64,000 nucleotides of DNA from Mycobacterium deserti (GCF_025345615.1 NZ_JAODWD010000008.1:1-64000), one strand, 5' to 3'. Positions 1-8,694 are shown, numbered from the stretch's first letter. The notes: generated from the letters alone by a model not told the origin. Translations and numbers: made by a program.

Positions 1-66
1 TGCCAGCGCCAATGATACTGCCCAACCCGGGTGGAAAAGTAGGACACCGCCGAACACACATTAAGC

Positions 67-99
67 CCTGTGCCCCCCAATTCAATTGGGGGGCACAGG
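67..99. terminator. Long perfect hairpin downstream of ogt
   Basis: Two 16-nt arms, CCTGTGCCCCCCAATT and its exact reverse complement, flank a single C, giving a stem of about 15 bp with a tri-nucleotide loop. It lies 24 nt beyond the ogt stop codon and is the only strong structure between the window edge and ogt. There is no convincing U-tract on either strand, so it would be an intrinsic terminator of the actinobacterial U-poor kind, possibly bidirectional. The gene to the left is outside the window. Confidence 0.6.
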
Positions 100-122
100 C
101 ATTTGTCGTCTATGGGGCGGTC

Positions 123-626
123 TCACTCGAATAGTGACGGCTGCGCGAAGACCCGGGACCGCTCGAGTCCGAGCAACGCCTTTTTCTTCTCGATGCCGCC
201 GCCGTACCCGGTGAGATTCCCGTTCGAGCCGATCACCCGGTGGCACGGCACGATGATGCCGATGGGGTTGTGCCCGTTGGCGAGCCCGACCGCGCGAAAT
301 GCAGTGGGCGCACCGATCTGCCTGGCGATCTCGCCGTACGACCTTGTCTCGCCGTAGGGGATCGTCAACAGCGCCTCCCAGACCCGCCGCTGGAACGACG
401 TACCGACAAGGTCGAGCTCGAGTTCGAATTCGATTCGCTCGCCGGCGAAATACGCGTCGAGTTGTTCAACCGCCTCGGCGAAGATGCCGTCGTCTTCTTC
501 CCAGCCGTCGCGGCTCGGCTCGTAGGTCTGGTCCACCATCCGCAGATGCATCAGCCGGCCGTTCTTGCCCGCCAGGGTCAATGGGCCGACCGGACTGTTC
601 ATCGAGCGAAACTGCACCGTTCCCAT
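123..626 (-). CDS. ogt: Methylated-DNA--[protein]-cysteine S-methyltransferase
   Basis: Cytosolic suicide repair protein that transfers the alkyl group from O6-alkylguanine in DNA to its own cysteine. The 167-residue product shows the acceptor motif PCHRVIGSNG about 30 residues from the C-terminus, preceded by the DNA-binding helix region (GETRSYGEIA). An in-frame ATG exists 51 nt upstream, but the chosen start (MGTVQFRS) gives the usual family length. It also overlaps the ada-alkA stop as TGATG (stop and start share one base), which implies translational coupling. Gene order alkA-ogt matches Rv1317c-Rv1316c of M. tuberculosis. An adaptive (Ada-driven) operon is likely. Confidence 0.95.
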   Translation of the reverse strand: MGTVQFRSMNSPVGPLTLAGKNGRLMHLRMVDQTYEPSRDGWEEDDGIFAEAVEQLDAYFAGERIEFELELDLVGTSFQRRVWEALLTIPYGETRSYGEIARQIGAPTAFRAVGLANGHNPIGIIVPCHRVIGSNGNLTGYGGGIEKKKALLGLERSRVFAQPSLFE

Positions 627-2110
627 CACGGCTCCTTCGGTGGCCATTCGTTGACCGCATGATCGAGCGCTGTCCACAGATGCTGGGTGGCGTAGGACCG
701 CCAGGGACGCCAGCGCGCGCTGTGCTCGGTCAGGGATTTGACCTCGGACGCCAATCCGAGATGGTCGGCGGCCAGCCGCACCCCGAGGTCGCTGGCGGGA
801 AATGCGTCTGGGTCGCCCAGGGCGCGCATCGCGATCATCTCGGCGGTCCAGGGGCCGATTCCGGGCAGCGACAACAGCTGCGCGCGGGCTTGATTCCAGT
901 CGCAGCCAGCGTCAAGCACGACCTCGCCGTCGGCCAACGCGCGAATCAACGCGGTGAGGGTTCGCTGACGCGACCGGGGAAACGCCAGATGAACAGGATC
1001 GATCTCGGCGAGCTGCTCCACCGCCGGAAATACATGCGTCAGGCCGCCGTTGACGTCGGCCACCGGCTGACCGTAGGCGTCCGCGATGCGTCTGGCGTGG
1101 GTGCGTGCGGCCTTCACCGACACCTGCTGGCCCAGCACCACCCGCACGGCGAGTTCGTGTTCGTCGACCGTTCGCGGTATCCGCTGTCCGGGCGCTTTGG
1201 CGACTAAGACGCTGAGGTCCGGGTCGGCGCCGAGCGCGTCGACGACCGCCTCCGGGTCCGCGTCGAGATCCAGCAGGCGGCGGCAGCGGGCGATCGCGGT
1301 GGCCAGGTCCCGAAAGTCGTCGAGCACGATGCGACACTGAACGTGGTCGGGCTGCGGTGTCAGGCTGATGATTCCGCTGCCATTCGGAAGACGCAGTGTC
1401 CGCCGATAGGCGCCGTCACGCACCTCTTCCACGCCTGGGACGCCGCTGGCCGCGAGGTGCCCGAAGACACCCTCGTAGGCGAACGGAGCCCGCGTCGGAA
1501 GTCGCAACGACAGCGCTCCGGCGGCTGCGGCCCCAACTCCGAACCGTGCACGCGCACGTACGCGCAACTCCGTTGGCGTCCGATCACACACTGCGCGCAG
1601 CGTGTCGTTGAACTGGCGAATGCTGGAGAAGCCGGCGGCGAAAGCGACATCGCTGAACGGCAATTCGGTCGTTTCGATCAACACGCGGGCGGTCTGCGTG
1701 CGTTGAGCCCTTGCGAGTGCGAGCGGATTGGCACCCACCTCGGCCTGTAACAGCCGTTCGAGCTGGCGGGTCGTGTAACCGAGACGCGCGGCCAGCCCGG
1801 AAACACCTTCGCGGTCGACAGTGCCGTCGGCGATCAGCCGCATCGCCCTCGCGACGACATCGCCGCGCACATTCCACTCCGGCGATCCGGGCGATGCGTC
1901 GGGCCTGCACCGCTTGCATGCCCGAAAGCCCGCCTTCTGCGCCGCGGCAGCGGTGGGGTAGAACCGCATGTTGCGAGCGAACGGCGGACGCACGGGGCAG
2001 CTGGGCCTGCAGTAGATCTTCGTGGTCAGCACGGCGGTGACGAACCAGCCGTCGAACCGGGCGTCCTTCGACTGGACGGCCCGGTAGCAGCGGTCGAAAT
2101 CCTCGTGCAT
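626..2110 (-). CDS. alkA: Ada regulator / 3-methyladenine DNA glycosylase II fusion
   Basis: A 494-residue fusion that senses methylphosphotriesters and excises alkylated bases. Residues about 1-75 are the Ada zinc domain with its four cysteines (YCRPSC and CKRC). An AraC-type helix-turn-helix follows (residues about 80-180). The second half is AlkA: LGQQVSVKAA, then the helix-hairpin-helix LPGIGPWTAEM and the catalytic aspartate in FPASDLGVR. The start MHEDFDRCYR was preferred over an ATG 75 nt upstream, because that one would extend into the neighbouring gene and add non-homologous residues. It is the first gene of the alkA-ogt pair and probably activates its own promoter after self-methylation. 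The M. tuberculosis equivalent is Rv1317c. Confidence 0.94.
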   Translation of the reverse strand: MHEDFDRCYRAVQSKDARFDGWFVTAVLTTKIYCRPSCPVRPPFARNMRFYPTAAAAQKAGFRACKRCRPDASPGSPEWNVRGDVVARAMRLIADGTVDREGVSGLAARLGYTTRQLERLLQAEVGANPLALARAQRTQTARVLIETTELPFSDVAFAAGFSSIRQFNDTLRAVCDRTPTELRVRARARFGVGAAAAGALSLRLPTRAPFAYEGVFGHLAASGVPGVEEVRDGAYRRTLRLPNGSGIISLTPQPDHVQCRIVLDDFRDLATAIARCRRLLDLDADPEAVVDALGADPDLSVLVAKAPGQRIPRTVDEHELAVRVVLGQQVSVKAARTHARRIADAYGQPVADVNGGLTHVFPAVEQLAEIDPVHLAFPRSRQRTLTALIRALADGEVVLDAGCDWNQARAQLLSLPGIGPWTAEMIAMRALGDPDAFPASDLGVRLAADHLGLASEVKSLTEHSARWRPWRSYATQHLWTALDHAVNEWPPKEP

Positions 2111-2181
2111 GCCTAGACGATTACACGCCCCAACCGACAAGACTGGCGGAAAACCGACATCATCACCGGCGAGCCCTACCT

Positions 2182-2499
2182 TCACCCCGGTCCACGGTCG
2201 CTGAGGAGCACAGAGCGGTGCACAACGGTCGAATCGCTGTCAGATAGCATCGCCAACGCTTCGGGCTCGACCACGGCCGCGTCGATGTCGTCACCGGCGA
2301 AGCCTCGTATCGCGTCCAAGGACGTCCATAGCGTGTGTGACGTCAACTCGACCAGAGGTTCCTGTTCTCTTCCCAGCAGAAATGCGCCTTCGAACCCGCG
2401 CAGCCGATGAAGCTGCGGAAGCAAAATCGACTCGAAATACCGGTGGTAGGACTGAGCACCGGCTTTCGTCGCGCGCGCCGACCATGTTCGGACAATCAT
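2182..2499 (-). CDS. Small antibiotic-biosynthesis-monooxygenase-like (ABM fold) protein
   Basis: A 105-residue protein with the pattern of dimeric alpha-beta (ferredoxin-like) ABM/heme-degrading proteins: an N-terminal strand MIVRTWSARA, a helix AQSYHRYFESILLPQL, a strand around FLLGREQE, and the VELTSHTLWTSLDAIRGFAG segment typical of the family. The substrate cannot be told; such proteins range from quinol monooxygenases to pure stress proteins. It lies 72 nt upstream of ada-alkA on the same strand and diverges from the tetR gene. No signal peptide or metal motif is visible. Confidence 0.75.
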   Translation of the reverse strand: MIVRTWSARATKAGAQSYHRYFESILLPQLHRLRGFEGAFLLGREQEPLVELTSHTLWTSLDAIRGFAGDDIDAAVVEPEALAMLSDSDSTVVHRSVLLSDRGPG

Positions 2500-2751
2500 G
2501 ATGCGACTATAAGGAAACTGGTGAGCATTTCGAAGCGATCATCGCTGCGTGAGAAGTGGCGCGTCTCCGGCGAACCGCGGGTGGCAGCGTCTGTGGACCA
2601 TCGCGTTGAAGTGCGTAGTCGCTCCAATCCTGTTGCCAGGGAACCGAACTCTTTACTTCGCCGGCGATACCGGACTGCGACGTCGCCAACTTGTGCTTCA
2701 CGGATTCTGTCGTGTGGCCTCGCGGTATCGCAGCACCACGATTGACTACGG

Positions 2752-2771
2752 TATACCGACCTGTCAGTATA
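2752..2771. promoter_or_regulatory. Near-perfect palindromic operator in front of tetR-flK-like operon
   Basis: TATACCGACCTGTCAGTATA reads as TATAC-y-GAC-NN-GTC-r-GTATA: all but the positions flanking GAC/GTC and the central two bases are symmetric. This is the form of a TetR/AcrR-family operator. It ends 5 nt before the GTG of the tetR gene and overlaps a TATAGT hexamer (2768-2773), so binding would block its own promoter. The 278-nt interval 2500-2776 otherwise holds only the divergent promoters and looks less GC-rich than its surroundings. Confidence 0.75.
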
Positions 2772-2776
2772 GTTAC

Positions 2777-3373
2777 GTGAACGATCCGTCCCCCGCTGGG
2801 GAGCGCATCCTGGCTGCGGCCACCGAGATCTTCTACACCGAGGGCATAGGTGCGGTCGGGGTGGATCGAATCGCCGCAGAAGCAGCGGTGACCAAGCCGA
2901 CGCTGTATGCGCAGTTCGGTTCGAAGGCCAATTTGATTGCGGCCGTGTTGGACCGACGCAGCCGCGATCGCCAAGCAGCGATCGAATCCATGCTGGCCGA
3001 CTTCGACGGTGACGCCGAAGCACGGCTACTGGCGGTCTTCGACTGGCTTGCCGAAGGCCACGGCAAGTCGGGCTTTCGCGGTTGCCCGTTCATCAACGCC
3101 GCCGTCGAGCTACCCGATGCACGGCACCCAGCCCGTCTCGTGATCCTCGATTACAAGAGATGGCTGCGAACGATGTTGACGAGCTTAGCGTCTGCCGCGG
3201 GGGCTGCCGATCCCGAACGGCTTGGCTCGGATCTGCAGTTGCTCATCGATGGAGCCAATGCCCGAGTTGTAGTCGAAGACGACCGGTCGGCGATGCGCGA
3301 TGCGCGCCGAGTGGCCTCTTCCCTTCTGGCGTCCGATCTTTCGAATCGCCGGACATCTCCCAGGGAGGCTTGA
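2777..3373 (+). CDS. TetR/AcrR family transcriptional regulator
   Basis: A 198-residue repressor. The N-terminal helix-turn-helix is clear (GERILAAATEIFYTEG, then VTKPTLYAQFGSKANLI). The C-terminal half carries GFRGCPFINAAVELPDARHPA, a signature seen in LmrA/YxaF-type TetR regulators. The start is a GTG 5 nt after the operator; in-frame sequence continues upstream but shows no homologous residues. It is the first gene of a tight three-gene operon (3-nt gap to the thioesterase), so it most likely represses itself, the thioesterase and the amidohydrolase. The ligand is unknown; an acyl-CoA or aromatic acid is a reasonable guess from the neighbours. Confidence 0.9.
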   Translation: MNDPSPAGERILAAATEIFYTEGIGAVGVDRIAAEAAVTKPTLYAQFGSKANLIAAVLDRRSRDRQAAIESMLADFDGDAEARLLAVFDWLAEGHGKSGFRGCPFINAAVELPDARHPARLVILDYKRWLRTMLTSLASAAGAADPERLGSDLQLLIDGANARVVVEDDRSAMRDARRVASSLLASDLSNRRTSPREA

Positions 3374-3376
3374 GCC

Positions 3377-3802
3377 GTGTCTCCTTCGATAGCGCCGGGT
3401 ATGGTCACGACCCTCGAGTACAGGGTCTCCGCATCGCGGACTGTTCCGCATCTATTACCTGAGTCGGAGGAATTCGCCCGCATGCCTGCGGTATTGGCCA
3501 CGGGCTACCTGATCGGTCTGGTCGAATGGGCGTGCATGCGAATGGTGCACCCCCATCTCAACGCCGAAGAACGCACGGTGGGGACGTACGTTGACCTCTC
3601 GCACGAGGCGCCGACGCTACCGGGAACGGCTGTGCACATATATGCGGAGCTTGTCGCCATGAAGGGTCGCCAGCTCGAGTTCGACGTCATTGTCGATGAC
3701 CGCAACGCGATTGTGTGTCGGGGCCACCATCGACGCAACATCGTCAACCTCGAGCGGTTCGAGCAGAGACTCGCCGCTTTGAGCAGTCACAGTGATGGGT
3801 GA
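3377..3802 (+). CDS. FlK-like hotdog-fold acyl-CoA thioesterase
   Basis: A 141-residue single hotdog domain of the fluoroacetyl-CoA thioesterase (FlK) type. The family's catalytic residues are all present, at the same positions as in Streptomyces cattleya FlK as I recall it: Thr42 and Glu50 in ATGYLIGLVE, His76 in DLSHEAPT. A Shine-Dalgarno GGGAGG (3363-3368) lies 8 nt before the GTG start. The gene follows tetR by 3 nt, and its stop overlaps the start of the amidohydrolase. Most FlK homologues do not hydrolyse fluoroacetyl-CoA, so the natural substrate is open; a toxic or dead-end short acyl-CoA is the simplest inference. Confidence 0.85.
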   Translation: MSPSIAPGMVTTLEYRVSASRTVPHLLPESEEFARMPAVLATGYLIGLVEWACMRMVHPHLNAEERTVGTYVDLSHEAPTLPGTAVHIYAELVAMKGRQLEFDVIVDDRNAIVCRGHHRRNIVNLERFEQRLAALSSHSDG

Positions 3803-4583
3803 ATTCGGATGCGGCGCACGCATCTTCGATGCGCACCTGCACATTATCGAGCGCGCCTTTCCGCTGATACCGAACGACGGCTACTTGCCGCCACCTTTCA
3901 CCGTTGAGGACTATCGCACGAGAGTCTCCGAGCTCAATGTACGGGGCGGGGCGGTGGTTTCAGGATCGTTCCAAGGCTTCGATCAGCGCTATCTGCGCCA
4001 CGCACTCCGCACTCTGGGGTCCGCATACGTAGGCGTGACTCAAATACCGTCTGACACCACCGACGACGACATCCGCGCCTTGACCGCCGACGGCATTCGG
4101 GCTGTGCGTTTCAATGTTCACCGCGGGGGGTCGGCGTCGCTCCGAGACCTTGAACACCTCGCTCGCCGCGTCCATGAAGTCGCCGATTGGCACGCCGAAC
4201 TTTATATAGCTTCGCGCGACCTGGTGGCGATCGCGCCCGTACTCGCAAGACTCCAGGTCGTCAGCATCGACCATCTCGGACTCTCGTCCGAAGGACTGCA
4301 TTGCCTGCTGGACCTGGTGGACAAAGGTGCCTACGTGAAAGCCACCGGTTTCGGGCGTCTCGATCTGAATCCCGCGTACGCGATCGGTGAGATCATGAAG
4401 GTCAATCCGGGTGCTCTGGTGTTCGGTACCGACCTGCCGTCCACGCGGGCGCCGCGGCCGTTTCGCGACGAGGACCTCAACACAATCGCCGACGTAGTTG
4501 GTGCCGAACACCTCGATGATGTTCTGTGGGGCAACGCCGCTCGGCTTTACCGAATCGAGCACGCCAACACACCAGGGCGATAG
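3795..4583 (+). CDS. Amidohydrolase_2 family metal-dependent hydrolase (TIM barrel)
   Basis: A 262-residue hydrolase resembling 2-pyrone-4,6-dicarboxylate lactonase/LigI-type enzymes. Strand 1 carries the HxH metal motif in IFDAHLH, strand 6 has the histidine in VVSIDHLG, and the C-terminal strand 8 aspartate is in VFGTDLPSTR. A GTG (3792) directly precedes the chosen ATG (3795); both overlap the thioesterase stop, so translation is coupled. As the last gene of the TetR operon it probably opens a lactone or hydrolyses or decarboxylates a small acid made in the same pathway as the thioesterase substrate. The exact reaction cannot be assigned. Confidence 0.8.
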   Translation: MGEFGCGARIFDAHLHIIERAFPLIPNDGYLPPPFTVEDYRTRVSELNVRGGAVVSGSFQGFDQRYLRHALRTLGSAYVGVTQIPSDTTDDDIRALTADGIRAVRFNVHRGGSASLRDLEHLARRVHEVADWHAELYIASRDLVAIAPVLARLQVVSIDHLGLSSEGLHCLLDLVDKGAYVKATGFGRLDLNPAYAIGEIMKVNPGALVFGTDLPSTRAPRPFRDEDLNTIADVVGAEHLDDVLWGNAARLYRIEHANTPGR

Positions 4584-4736
4584 GCAAATAGTCTTCGCGG
4601 CAGTGCCGCTCTATTCGGTCGGGGCCCTGCTGTTGAGGTCGGCTTCAGTTTCTGCGGTGGACGACAGTGGCTGGAACTCGAAACCACAGCTCCATAGCTC
4701 GATAATTCATGCCGATCATTTCAGTGGGATAGTTCG

Positions 4737-5294
4737 TTGGTGCCGAGCCTGAAGTTCTATGCCGTGGGTGCTGACCGCCGAGCCGTCCTCGACACCGTTT
4801 TCGCCGTGGGTGACTTCGCGCTGTATGAGATGTACTCCGAGCCCGGCAGGCGCATTCGACGCTTCAGGGATGCGCAGGACGTGCCGGGTGAGGCACACGG
4901 CCCGCACCTGATGCTGCATGTGGTCCGCGCAGGTGGTCAGCCGATCCTCGACGGCAAGGCAATTGGGGGTTGGGGTCTGATCCAGTTGAGTTTCGGTGGG
5001 CTTTTCGAGGACCGAGAGCTGCGCTGGAGCATCACGAACCACAACACCGACAAGCGAGTCGCGAAGTGGGAGGGGCTCTACCCCGAATACGGCGATCCAC
5101 GAGCGTGGGACTGGCAGGCGATCAACCGCGCGTCGGCACGCTTGAACCGACGGATCCGTGCCCTGGCTGCGGATGCGATCGGACCGCATCCCGTATTACC
5201 GGAAGCCGCCGAGCTCATCGCCGCCCACCAGCTCACGTACGTGTACGGCACCGGCATCCACAACCAGCCGGCGCCCGCCTTTCGAAATTCGTGA
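4737..5294 (+). CDS. Conserved-looking hypothetical protein, soluble
   Basis: I do not recognise the family. The 185-residue product starts at TTG (4737) or the adjacent GTG (4740). It has no signal peptide or membrane segment. Visible features are an aromatic, glycine-rich middle (GGWGLIQLSFGGLF) followed by SITNHNTDKRVAKWEG, and an alanine/arginine-rich helical C-terminal half. Coding character is supported by strong third-position GC along the whole frame and an end just before the lipase gene. The 153 nt upstream (4584-4736) contain no gene or clear structure. Confidence 0.6.
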   Translation: MVPSLKFYAVGADRRAVLDTVFAVGDFALYEMYSEPGRRIRRFRDAQDVPGEAHGPHLMLHVVRAGGQPILDGKAIGGWGLIQLSFGGLFEDRELRWSITNHNTDKRVAKWEGLYPEYGDPRAWDWQAINRASARLNRRIRALAADAIGPHPVLPEAAELIAAHQLTYVYGTGIHNQPAPAFRNS

Positions 5295-5359
5295 CCAGAT
5301 CGCGTGCAACGTCTGGAGCAAAGCCGTGACGCTATGCGACGGACGGATACCGTAGGACG

Positions 5360-6706
5360 ATGGACTCGCACGTGGAAGTCGCCGGCGACGCAGCCGAGTG
5401 GTCCGCACCGCACGAGAAGCTCCGTCCCCGCAGCCGCCCGCTGCTTCCCGCTCGTGATCCCTTCTACCAGCCGCCGCCGGGGTATGAGCACACCGCACCG
5501 GGTACCGTTCTGCGCTCTCGCGAGGTGCAGTTGGCGTTCCTGGGACTGATCCCGCAACGCTTTACGGCGACGCAACTGCTCTACCGGACGACCGACCTGA
5601 ACAAGAACGCCTCGACCACCGTCACCACGGTCCTGACCCCGTCGGAGCGCACGCCCGATATGCCGTGCCCGATCGTGTCGTACCAGTGCGCGATCGACGC
5701 CGTGACAGGCCGCTGCTTTCCCTCCTACGCGTTGCGTCGGCGAGCCAAGGCCGCAGGCGCACTGGCACAGTTCGAGATGCTGCTGATCGTCGCCGCGCTC
5801 GCCGAGGGTTGGGCGGTCTCGGTGCCGGACCACGGCGGGCCGCTGGGTCTGTTCGGCGCACCCTTCGAGCCCGGCTACTGCGTGCTCGACGGTCTGCGGG
5901 CTGCAGTGAATTTCGCACCGTTGAAACTTTCCCAGGAGGCCCCGATCGGCCTGTGGGGTTACTCCGGCGGTGGGCTGGCCACCGCATGGGCCGCCGAGAT
6001 GTACGACGGCTATGCGGCGGAACTCAATGTCGTCGGCGCCGTGCTCGGTTCGCCGGTAGGCGATCTCGGCAGCACGTATCACCGCCTCAACGGCAAGTTT
6101 TTCTCCGGGCTGCCCACGATGGTGGTGGCCGCACTCATGCAGACCTACCCGGACTTGCGACGTGTCATCGAGGAACACGCCTCGGATGAAGGTAAAGCGC
6201 TCTTCGAGAAGCTCGGGAAGATGACGACTGCGCAGGCAGTGGTTCGGCTACGGAAACAGAACATGGCCAGCATGCTCGACCGTCCCCTGCAGGAGCTCCT
6301 GGACATGCCCGAAGTCCAGCACGTCTTCGACCACATCAGGCTCGGCATCGCCGCGCCGACCATGCCTGTGCTGATCGTGCAGGCGGCCCATGATCGCATC
6401 ATCTCGGTCGACGACATCGACCAACTGGCACGCACCTACAGCGCCGGCGGCACCGATGTCACCTACCACCGCGACAGATTCGCCGAGCACATAATGCTGC
6501 ATCCGATGTCGGCGCCGATGGCGCTGAGGTGGCTCCGCGATCGGTTCGACGGGCGGCCGCTGGACGAGAACCGGAGGCGTACCACCTGGCCGACACTGCT
6601 CAATCCGTCGACGTACCGCGGCCTGGCCCGGCTGGCCAGGGTCAGTGGCAAGGTGGTCACCGGGCGTGGAGTCGAGCGGCGCCCACTGTCGCAATACGAC
6701 CGGTGA
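5360..6706 (+). CDS. LIP-family (secretory lipase type) triacylglycerol lipase
   Basis: A 448-residue alpha/beta hydrolase of the fungal/actinobacterial LIP family. The nucleophile elbow GYSGGG is near residue 200, an acidic residue in VLIVQAAHDRII follows, and the catalytic histidine is probably in DRFAEHIMLHP. The N-terminal DPFYQPPPGYEHTAPGTVL is the usual family start. No classical signal peptide is seen, so it may be cytosolic or exported by another route. A TACCGT hexamer ends 6 nt before the ATG, compatible with a leaderless transcript. It converges with the tetR gene at 6723. Confidence 0.85.
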   Translation: MDSHVEVAGDAAEWSAPHEKLRPRSRPLLPARDPFYQPPPGYEHTAPGTVLRSREVQLAFLGLIPQRFTATQLLYRTTDLNKNASTTVTTVLTPSERTPDMPCPIVSYQCAIDAVTGRCFPSYALRRRAKAAGALAQFEMLLIVAALAEGWAVSVPDHGGPLGLFGAPFEPGYCVLDGLRAAVNFAPLKLSQEAPIGLWGYSGGGLATAWAAEMYDGYAAELNVVGAVLGSPVGDLGSTYHRLNGKFFSGLPTMVVAALMQTYPDLRRVIEEHASDEGKALFEKLGKMTTAQAVVRLRKQNMASMLDRPLQELLDMPEVQHVFDHIRLGIAAPTMPVLIVQAAHDRIISVDDIDQLARTYSAGGTDVTYHRDRFAEHIMLHPMSAPMALRWLRDRFDGRPLDENRRRTTWPTLLNPSTYRGLARLARVSGKVVTGRGVERRPLSQYDR

Positions 6707-6722
6707 CCCGGAGTTCGAGGAC

Positions 6723-7376
6723 CTAGCTCTTGTCGCGCAGCGGGCGAAGCAACGCGGTGAGCCCGTAATCGAAGACGGCGTCGTAGTCGGTCGGAGACTG
6801 CAACGCCTCGACCAACACCTGGTCCGGCCAGTCGTCGGTCCACAGCGTCGGATCCTCTTCGTCGTGCTTGGCGCCCCGCACCGCCGAGAACTGCATCACC
6901 GCCGACGAGATGACGTGCACTTCGATCGCCCGCAGGACCAGAGCCGCCTCGGCCCCGGTCACTCCGACATCAGCCAGTTCAGTGGCCAGCGCCTGCTGAA
7001 CCGGCAGAAACAACTGCGGAGTTCGGTCGCGCTCGTGCGCGACGCCGAGCAGGTGCTGACGCTCGATCAGCGCCCTACGCTGCAGCCGGGCCAGCGACGC
7101 GATGCGCTCGACCGGATCGGCACCCTGGACAGGCAGGGTCGCCATCTCGCCGAGCAGGCGCTCCACCAGGCTGTCGAGCAGCTTGTCGCGCCCGCCGACG
7201 TGCCAGTAGATGGACGTGACTGCGACGCCGAGTTCTTCGGCCAGCCGCCGCATGGTCAACGCATCCACGCCGTCGTGCTCGATGAGCCGCGCGGCGGTCT
7301 CCAGGATCACCTCGGCCGTGATGGACGCGCCGGGCTTCTTGGCGTTATGGCCGGTCTGGCGCGTCAGCGGACTCAC
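6723..7376 (-). CDS. TetR family regulator of the Rieske operon
   Basis: A 217-residue regulator: TetR helix-turn-helix in ITAEVILETAARLIEHDG and VAVTSIYWHVGGRDKLLD, then a TetR_C-like ligand domain. The frame is open for another 41 codons upstream, but those residues are antisense to the oxygenase end and not TetR-like. The GTG at 7376 lies inside the last 32 nt of the oxygenase gene, a coupled overlap. It therefore shares the oxygenase promoter and most likely binds the palindrome at 8713-8729. Confidence 0.88.
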   Translation of the reverse strand: MSPLTRQTGHNAKKPGASITAEVILETAARLIEHDGVDALTMRRLAEELGVAVTSIYWHVGGRDKLLDSLVERLLGEMATLPVQGADPVERIASLARLQRRALIERQHLLGVAHERDRTPQLFLPVQQALATELADVGVTGAEAALVLRAIEVHVISSAVMQFSAVRGAKHDEEDPTLWTDDWPDQVLVEALQSPTDYDAVFDYGLTALLRPLRDKS

Positions 7377-8694
7377 CCCCGGTGATGCGATCCGAGTCGG
7401 GCAGGTCCAGATAACGGTCGAGGTTGCGGTGCAGATTGATGACGCGCCGCTCCTCGTTTGACAGGACGAGATGGGTGAAGCCGGGCTGACGAAGGCCACG
7501 CTGCAGCCCCGCTAACACTGAAATATCCTGAATGAGAACCAGTCCCGGGTGGGCCTGCTCAGCGGTCAAGCGAACGTCGGCAGGTCTGCTGCGCGGCGAG
7601 TCGGGCGGCATTCGCATCCACAACAGCATCACGAGCTCGCCGTGTTCCGGGTCGGGTCCCGGATGCGACGTCATCACGGTCAGATGGTCAGCGTTCGACA
7701 ACAGTGTCATATTGGGGAACACGTTGTACTGGTGCAGACGCAGCAGTTGATCGTCGGTGGCCCAGCGCAGATCGACACCACGCCCGGCACCGAACGCCCT
7801 TGTGCGCTCGGCGATCAGGTCGGCGGCCGACCGGCCGTCCGCCTGGTCGGCCGGGAACGGCGTGTCCTCGGCGACGCCCATCAGCGCGCCCTGAGTCCGC
7901 ACGTAGGCATCCCACACGTCTGCGTCGGTCGAAGATTCACGCAACTGCGGGCTCGGTACACCGTACATCTGCTCGGACTTGCCGGTATGACCCCAGATCT
8001 GTTGCGGTGCATGGACATCGTCCATGCATCGGTGAAGCTCGGGGTGCAGGGTCTGGATGTGATAGGTCTCGCTGTACCCGTCGGCGATGGTCTTCCAGTT
8101 CGCGTCGACCTCGACGGTCATGGTGGCATAGCAGCGGAATTCATCGAGTCGGCACCAGGCGATGTCGTTCGGCACTTCCTCCAGATACTCCAGCAGCGGC
8201 ATCGCGGAGGGGTCGAGGTTGACGAACACCAACCGTGCCCACGTGTCGACAGCGACCGGAATGAGCGGCAGGTCGCTCATCGGCAGCGCCCCGAACCCCT
8301 TGCGGTGGGGAACACGCCTCAGCGCGCCGTCCAGGTCCCAGGTCCACCCGTGATATCCACAGCGCAGTTCGCGCAGGTTCGTACCGGTGCCGCTGCACAG
8401 CGAGTTTCCGCGATGCCTGCACACGTTCTGGAAGGCCCGCAGCTCGCCGCCGTCACCTCGGACGATCAACACCGAGTAGGCGCCGCAACGGTATTCGAAG
8501 AAGTCGCCCGGCTCGGCGACGTGGTCCACCGTGCAGGCGACCTGCCACACCCTCGGCCACATCCGCTCGGTCTCCAGCCGTGCGAACTTCGGCGAGTAGT
8601 AACGCTCCGACGGCACACGGGTAGGGCGCCGCGGCGGCGGTCCGATGGCATCCTCGCGCTTGGTGTGGGTTGGATTGCCGACGGTCTGCGTCAC
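7345..8694 (-). CDS. Rieske non-heme iron aromatic-ring-type oxygenase, alpha subunit
   Basis: A 449-residue oxygenase component. The Rieske [2Fe-2S] ligands appear as CRHRG and CGYHGW, 17 residues apart. The mononuclear iron site is in DGYSETYHIQTLHPEL, with the third carboxylate expected near the C-terminus. A GTG start with a purine-rich GGGGAGAGG upstream was chosen; the frame runs 14 codons further but across the operator. No beta subunit, reductase or ferredoxin is adjacent, so electrons must come from elsewhere, possibly the ferredoxin at 60363. It may hydroxylate or demethylate a substrate later handled by the divergent amidohydrolase. Confidence 0.9.
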   Translation of the reverse strand: MTQTVGNPTHTKREDAIGPPPRRPTRVPSERYYSPKFARLETERMWPRVWQVACTVDHVAEPGDFFEYRCGAYSVLIVRGDGGELRAFQNVCRHRGNSLCSGTGTNLRELRCGYHGWTWDLDGALRRVPHRKGFGALPMSDLPLIPVAVDTWARLVFVNLDPSAMPLLEYLEEVPNDIAWCRLDEFRCYATMTVEVDANWKTIADGYSETYHIQTLHPELHRCMDDVHAPQQIWGHTGKSEQMYGVPSPQLRESSTDADVWDAYVRTQGALMGVAEDTPFPADQADGRSAADLIAERTRAFGAGRGVDLRWATDDQLLRLHQYNVFPNMTLLSNADHLTVMTSHPGPDPEHGELVMLLWMRMPPDSPRSRPADVRLTAEQAHPGLVLIQDISVLAGLQRGLRQPGFTHLVLSNEERRVINLHRNLDRYLDLPDSDRITGGESADAPDRP

